Assembly (NCBI RefSeq): GCF_964204645.1
Contig: NC_134025.1
Span: 9,677,001-9,741,000 of the forward strand
Direction of reading: 5' to 3'
Length of the DNA stretch: 64,000 nt
DNA from: Tubulanus polymorphus
Lineage: Eukaryota; Nemertea; Palaeonemertea; Tubulaniformes; Tubulanidae
Shown: positions 61,101 to 64,000 of the stretch, piece by piece
How the letters are laid out: every line of letters starts with the position of its first letter
Numbering within the stretch: position 1 is the stretch's first letter
The notes under the pieces: generated by a model
Database searches by the model: none
The model's input: only the letters and a program-made list of their open reading frames with translations
Told to the model about the DNA's origin: nothing
Made by a program: the position numbers and the translations under genes

Positions 61101-64000
61101 GTTTCTGAAAAGAAATACTTTCTGAAATGAAATACTTATTGGTTTTTAACGTGAATATCATAATTGATCTTTTCTTCGATATAATTCAGTGTTAAAGCTG
61201 GATACCCCGGAGAAGCTGACTATGTGGATAGCCGTATGAAAGAGCTTCAAGATCTGTGGAATGATCTTAAAGTTAGTATGATTAGTCAATTGTAATCAGT
61301 TTGAGTGTTGACCAATGTTTCTGATATGTACAGTAGGATTTATAGAATATATGTACGGTGAATTATGAATTTTTCTATTGATTTTAGGACAATGCTGACA
61401 AGAGAAAAAAGGCGCTTGAACAATCAGAGGAGAAACATAAGTTTGACGACGATGCGAAGGATCTGGTAAGAAATATGTCGTATCGATAGAATTATACGTG
61501 CATTAATATAGAGTTAAATTCAAATCCAATTCATGTTTCTCTATTCTATATTCGTGAAGATGTCATGGGCTGATGTTGTTAAAGACAAGCTCAAAAATAA
61601 AGAATTAGGTCGAAATGTTCCACACGCTGAAGAACTCCAAAAACAGCATGAGGAACTCAAGAATGATATCGACATTCACGAGCCAATGTAAGAATCATGT
61701 GATTTTCACTGTATTCCTCGTCTATTTCATGATTTGCTTTGCTTCCCTATTGATTTATAACTGTGTCATTTCATAGCTTTGAAGAGTTGGCGACACTGGG
61801 AGAAAAGGTGATGAAACATTCGCCTGCCAGTGCAAAAGATGTCGGAGACAAACTGAAACAGCTACAAGCGGAGAAAGATTTCATAGATTCAGCCTGGAAT
61901 GATCGCAAGGATGATCTCGATCGAAATCTCGATGCCCAGTTATTCTACAAAGAGGCAGACCAACTTGATTCAATTATTAGCAGTCAAGCCACATTCCTCG
62001 ATTTTGATGAGCTTGGTGTAGGTTTTTAGTACATTTTTGTTCGGTATTCATGATTTTGCTGACGTAAATGCCTTAACAGTAGTCAGATCAAAACTCTTAT
62101 CAATGTTTCTTTGTGATAAAAACTCCCACACTGAAATTGAATGATGAATAATTTTGTAAGTTTATTGAACTGACACCACAACATTTCACCTGCAAATTAC
62201 ACATAGCTCACGGCAGTGAATATGTTGTTTTTATCTTCATACCAACAGACATCCGTAGACAATGCCGAACGATTAATGAAACGCCATGAAGAATTCGAAA
62301 ATAAGCTGAAAGCCCAAGATAAACGTTTCGATGCGTTCAGTAAAACTGCTGACGATCTTATTAACAGGAAACACCCTGATAGTGCCAAGTAAGTTTTTAA
62401 ACCAAACACCGAAGTCTATGTTATTCCAAAAGAAGACACTACACGCCTCAAGGGTACTAAAAGCAGATTCAGGATTGTTCCTGTTTTTGCTTTTCTGAAT
62501 ATTACAACATTGTCACTTGCAAACTTTTATGACCATACCCGTGTATTATTTCTTTGTATTTGTATTTCTCAGCATCGACAAAAGACGTAAAGAAGTTCTT
62601 AAGAGGTGCAATTCTGTCAAAGCCAAAAGCGATGCCCGAATGGATCAGTTGAAAGCTGCACTTGCATTTCAACAGTTTAAAACAGACGCTGATGATGTGA
62701 GTTAGAGACTATTCATTTTACACAATCTATCTAATATAGTTTCTAGGAGGTAAAAGAACGTTTAACTGAAAATTTCAGTTGTCGCAATGGATTGATGAGA
62801 AGAAAGAGATGGCACAGGAACAGTCTTATCGCGATCTGGCTAACCTGCCAAATAAATCTCAGAAGCACGATGCTTTTATTGCTGAAATGAAAGCTAATGA
62901 GAAACGCCTACAAGAAATAAATGCTGTGAGCTATTCGTTGTCTAAAATCAAAGAAAAATTGTATGTAATTTGAAATTTTAAAGTAACTAATTTCTTTTGT
63001 GTGTTAGACTGGTAATGGCCTCATTGAAGAGAATCATTACAACGCAGAAGAAGTTGAAAATATTCTGGAAGATTTGAACAAACGCTGGGCAGGTTTGACA
63101 GTGGAATCAAAAGAAAAAACAGTGAAAATGGAACAAGCCATGAAACAACGCGGTCACAATAAAGGAGTCGATGCAGCGAAAGATAAACTCGATGCTATTA
63201 TGAAGCTGTTAGCTTCAGATGATGTCGGAAATGATTTGCGGGGTGTAAAAGAACTGCTGAAAAAACATGGTGTAAGTAATCAATCAAAATTCACCAGTTT
63301 GATAATCGATAGTGAATTTTTCTGTTGTCATTTCTCTTGAATCCTTATTAGATCCTAGAAGGTGATATCGAAAAAGAAGAAGCTCGCATTCGTGCTTTGT
63401 TGGCTCAGGGAGATCAGCTTGCTAAAGATGGTCATTTTGATGCGGACGGTATTCAAAAAGAAAACCAAGAACTTCTAGACATGTAAATTCTGCAGACAGT
63501 ATGACAAAAAACATGGAACCAATTCCGCAATAGTCGGTCAAACTTGATACTGGAGTTAAATCAATTAACATTGAACTTCCATAAATTTTGTCTTACCACA
63601 CTGACAACTATGGAATTCATTCTGTTTGTTTTCTGTAAATCTGTGCTTAAATTGAGGAATACCTGCACCCAAGTCAGAATCTGATAAAAGCCTACACTTA
63701 ATACATTTCCAGGTACAACAAGTTAAAACCACTTCTGGCAGAGCGAGAGAAAAAGTTACAAGATTCATGTAATTTCCAACAGTTCAAGTTTGACACCGAC
63801 GGAGAACTACAGTGGATCAAAGAACAAATACCTGCAGCATCATCAACTGACTATGGAAAAAACCTGATCGATGCCCAAAATCTCCATAAAAAACACCAAG
63901 TAAGATATTTTTCATTGGAAAAATGTTTTTCTCCGCCATTTCATTGATATCTTACTGTCAATCAAAGGTTTTAATTGGTTATTTAGAAATTTGCTCAAGT
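48712..64000 (+). CDS. SPTBN5-like (kst): Beta-heavy spectrin (karst / SPTBN5 type), 5' part, partial
   Basis: Beta-heavy spectrin pairs with alpha-spectrin in the apical membrane skeleton and binds F-actin. Thirty-seven exons are visible: 48712-48834, 53702-53869, 53989-54105, 54316-54389, 54484-54564, 54638-54753, 54990-55105, 55281-55468, 55580-55762, 55897-56074, 56166-56248, 56391-56529, 56704-56912, 57019-57196, 57268-57468, 57810-57905, 57986-58093, 58289-58477, 58580-58802, 58962-59059, 59144-59230, 59434-59499, 60372-60502, 60659-60718, 60804-60930, 61019-61083, 61190-61271, 61388-61465, 61560-61687, 61777-62017, 62249-62388, 62573-62696, 62779-62925, 63008-63271, 63352-63482, 63713-63899 and 63987 to the edge. 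Together they encode about 1,646 residues with consistent phases. An N-terminal CH-CH domain plus an SH3 domain embedded among spectrin repeats occurs only in the beta-heavy class. The full protein should be near 4,000 residues, so later repeats and any PH domain lie to the right. Confidence 0.95.
51218..51316. repeat. MITE-like inverted repeat
   Basis: The ends GCCCAGTTTCACAAAAAGG and CCTTTTTGTGAAACTAGGCC are inverted copies about 100 bp apart. Between them lies AAATCGATTTAAG facing TTAAATCGA. The structure resembles small non-autonomous DNA elements with a CCCAGTTTCA-type end. It lies in intron 1 of the spectrin gene. Its right half is included in the tandem duplication described next. Confidence 0.6.
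51243..51563 (+). repeat. Tandem duplication, two copies of about 160 bp
   Basis: Copy 1 (51243-51399, 157 bp) and copy 2 (51400-51563, 164 bp) are almost identical. They differ by a 7-bp insertion (ATTTAAG) and one visible substitution (ACTAGGCC/ACTGGGCC). Such high identity points to a recent duplication. It starts inside the MITE-like element, so template switching at the inverted repeat is a plausible origin. Confidence 0.95.
55281..58093 (+). CDS. SPTBN5-like (kst): Beta-heavy spectrin repeats before the SH3 domain
   Basis: Ten exons cover residues 266-786, about 520 residues or roughly four to five triple-helical repeats. The conserved Trp near the start of helix A is seen in [41 protein letters not shown] and [13 protein letters not shown]. 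Helix C Leu-rich segments lie between them. The first repeats after the CH domains normally also take part in adducin and actin contacts in beta spectrins. Confidence 0.92.
58289..58802 (+). CDS. SPTBN5-like (kst): SH3 domain of beta-heavy spectrin (two exons) with basic tail
   Basis: The SH3 fold runs over about residues 829-885: VKALYPYRG (the ALYPY ligand face), [17 protein letters not shown] (conserved WW) and [11 protein letters not shown]. An intron in phase 0 splits it after QGE. Before it is an acidic segment ([19 protein letters not shown]). After it comes a strongly basic linker ([20 protein letters not shown]) before the next repeat resumes. An SH3 at this position is the defining mark of beta-heavy spectrin. 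Confidence 0.96.
58962..64000 (+). CDS. SPTBN5-like (kst): Beta-heavy spectrin repeats after the SH3 domain, partial
   Basis: Exons 20-37 continue the rod. Trp-bearing helix A starts are visible as [45 protein letters not shown] and [30 protein letters not shown] and [17 protein letters not shown] are the typical LGxDLxGVQxLLKKH signature of spectrin helix B. The coding sequence runs off the right edge 14 bases into exon 37. The intron at 59500-60371 is the only one longer than 400 bp in this part. Confidence 0.93.

Noticed and set aside
1-64000. CRISPR arrays, bacterial operons, phage or viral genes, intact tRNA/rRNA
   Set aside because: None seen. Direct repeats found are a tandem duplication, a microsatellite and dispersed MITE motifs without regular unique spacers.

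Overview
The window reads as an AT-rich, intron-dense animal genome. Its genes have short coding exons with GT..AG introns, long untranslated stretches and scattered MITE-like repeats. No operons, bacterial start signals, CRISPR arrays or intact rRNA/tRNA genes are seen. Gene content (a SYNE/nesprin orthologue, SART1, an SH3-bearing beta-heavy spectrin) fits a metazoan, most likely a marine invertebrate; I cannot fix the phylum. All gene models below were spliced by eye, and exon lengths were checked for phase consistency.

Left part (about 1-32.7 kb, minus strand): the 5' half of a giant nesprin-like gene. Fifteen constitutive exons between 794 and 6945 encode tandem CH domains and the first spectrin-like repeats (about 862 residues), and the gene runs off the left edge. 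Upstream of the first CH exon, over about 24 kb, lies an array of candidate alternative first coding exons. Each has its own ATG and a phase-1 donor that fits the same CH1 acceptor at 6945. The best ones are at 30293-30539, 26682-26745, 22249-22336, 18095-18152, 14007-14214, 12735-12795, 11664-12054 and a 906-codon exon at 8436-11154. This resembles the variable-first-exon design known from vertebrate plectin, here in a nesprin-type gene, and is the most interesting thing in the window. Between the exons are a 2.7-kb long-inverted-repeat element (19203-21908), a SINE-like hairpin, a LINE relic and an (AT)n tract.

Middle part: a repeat-rich stretch (about 31.98-35.14 kb) is followed by a two-exon plus-strand gene for an ankyrin-repeat protein with a C-terminal SOCS-box-like segment (35740-37637). 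Convergent to it is the complete 20-exon minus-strand SART1 gene (45918 to 40365), a U4/U6.U5 tri-snRNP splicing factor, with an AATAAA just past its stop. A small near-perfect hairpin lies between the two 3' ends.

Right part: from 48712 to the right edge on the plus strand is beta-heavy spectrin (karst/SPTBN5 type), with 37 exons visible and about 1,646 residues: a CH-CH actin-binding domain, spectrin repeats, an SH3 domain and more repeats. A probable non-coding first exon near 46.5 kb faces the SART1 start, which suggests a shared bidirectional promoter.

Functionally, the nesprin (nucleus to actin) and beta-heavy spectrin (apical membrane skeleton) genes are two giant actin-linking spectrin-repeat proteins lying within one 64-kb interval. 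SART1 is housekeeping splicing machinery, and the ankyrin/SOCS protein is probably a ubiquitin-ligase adaptor.
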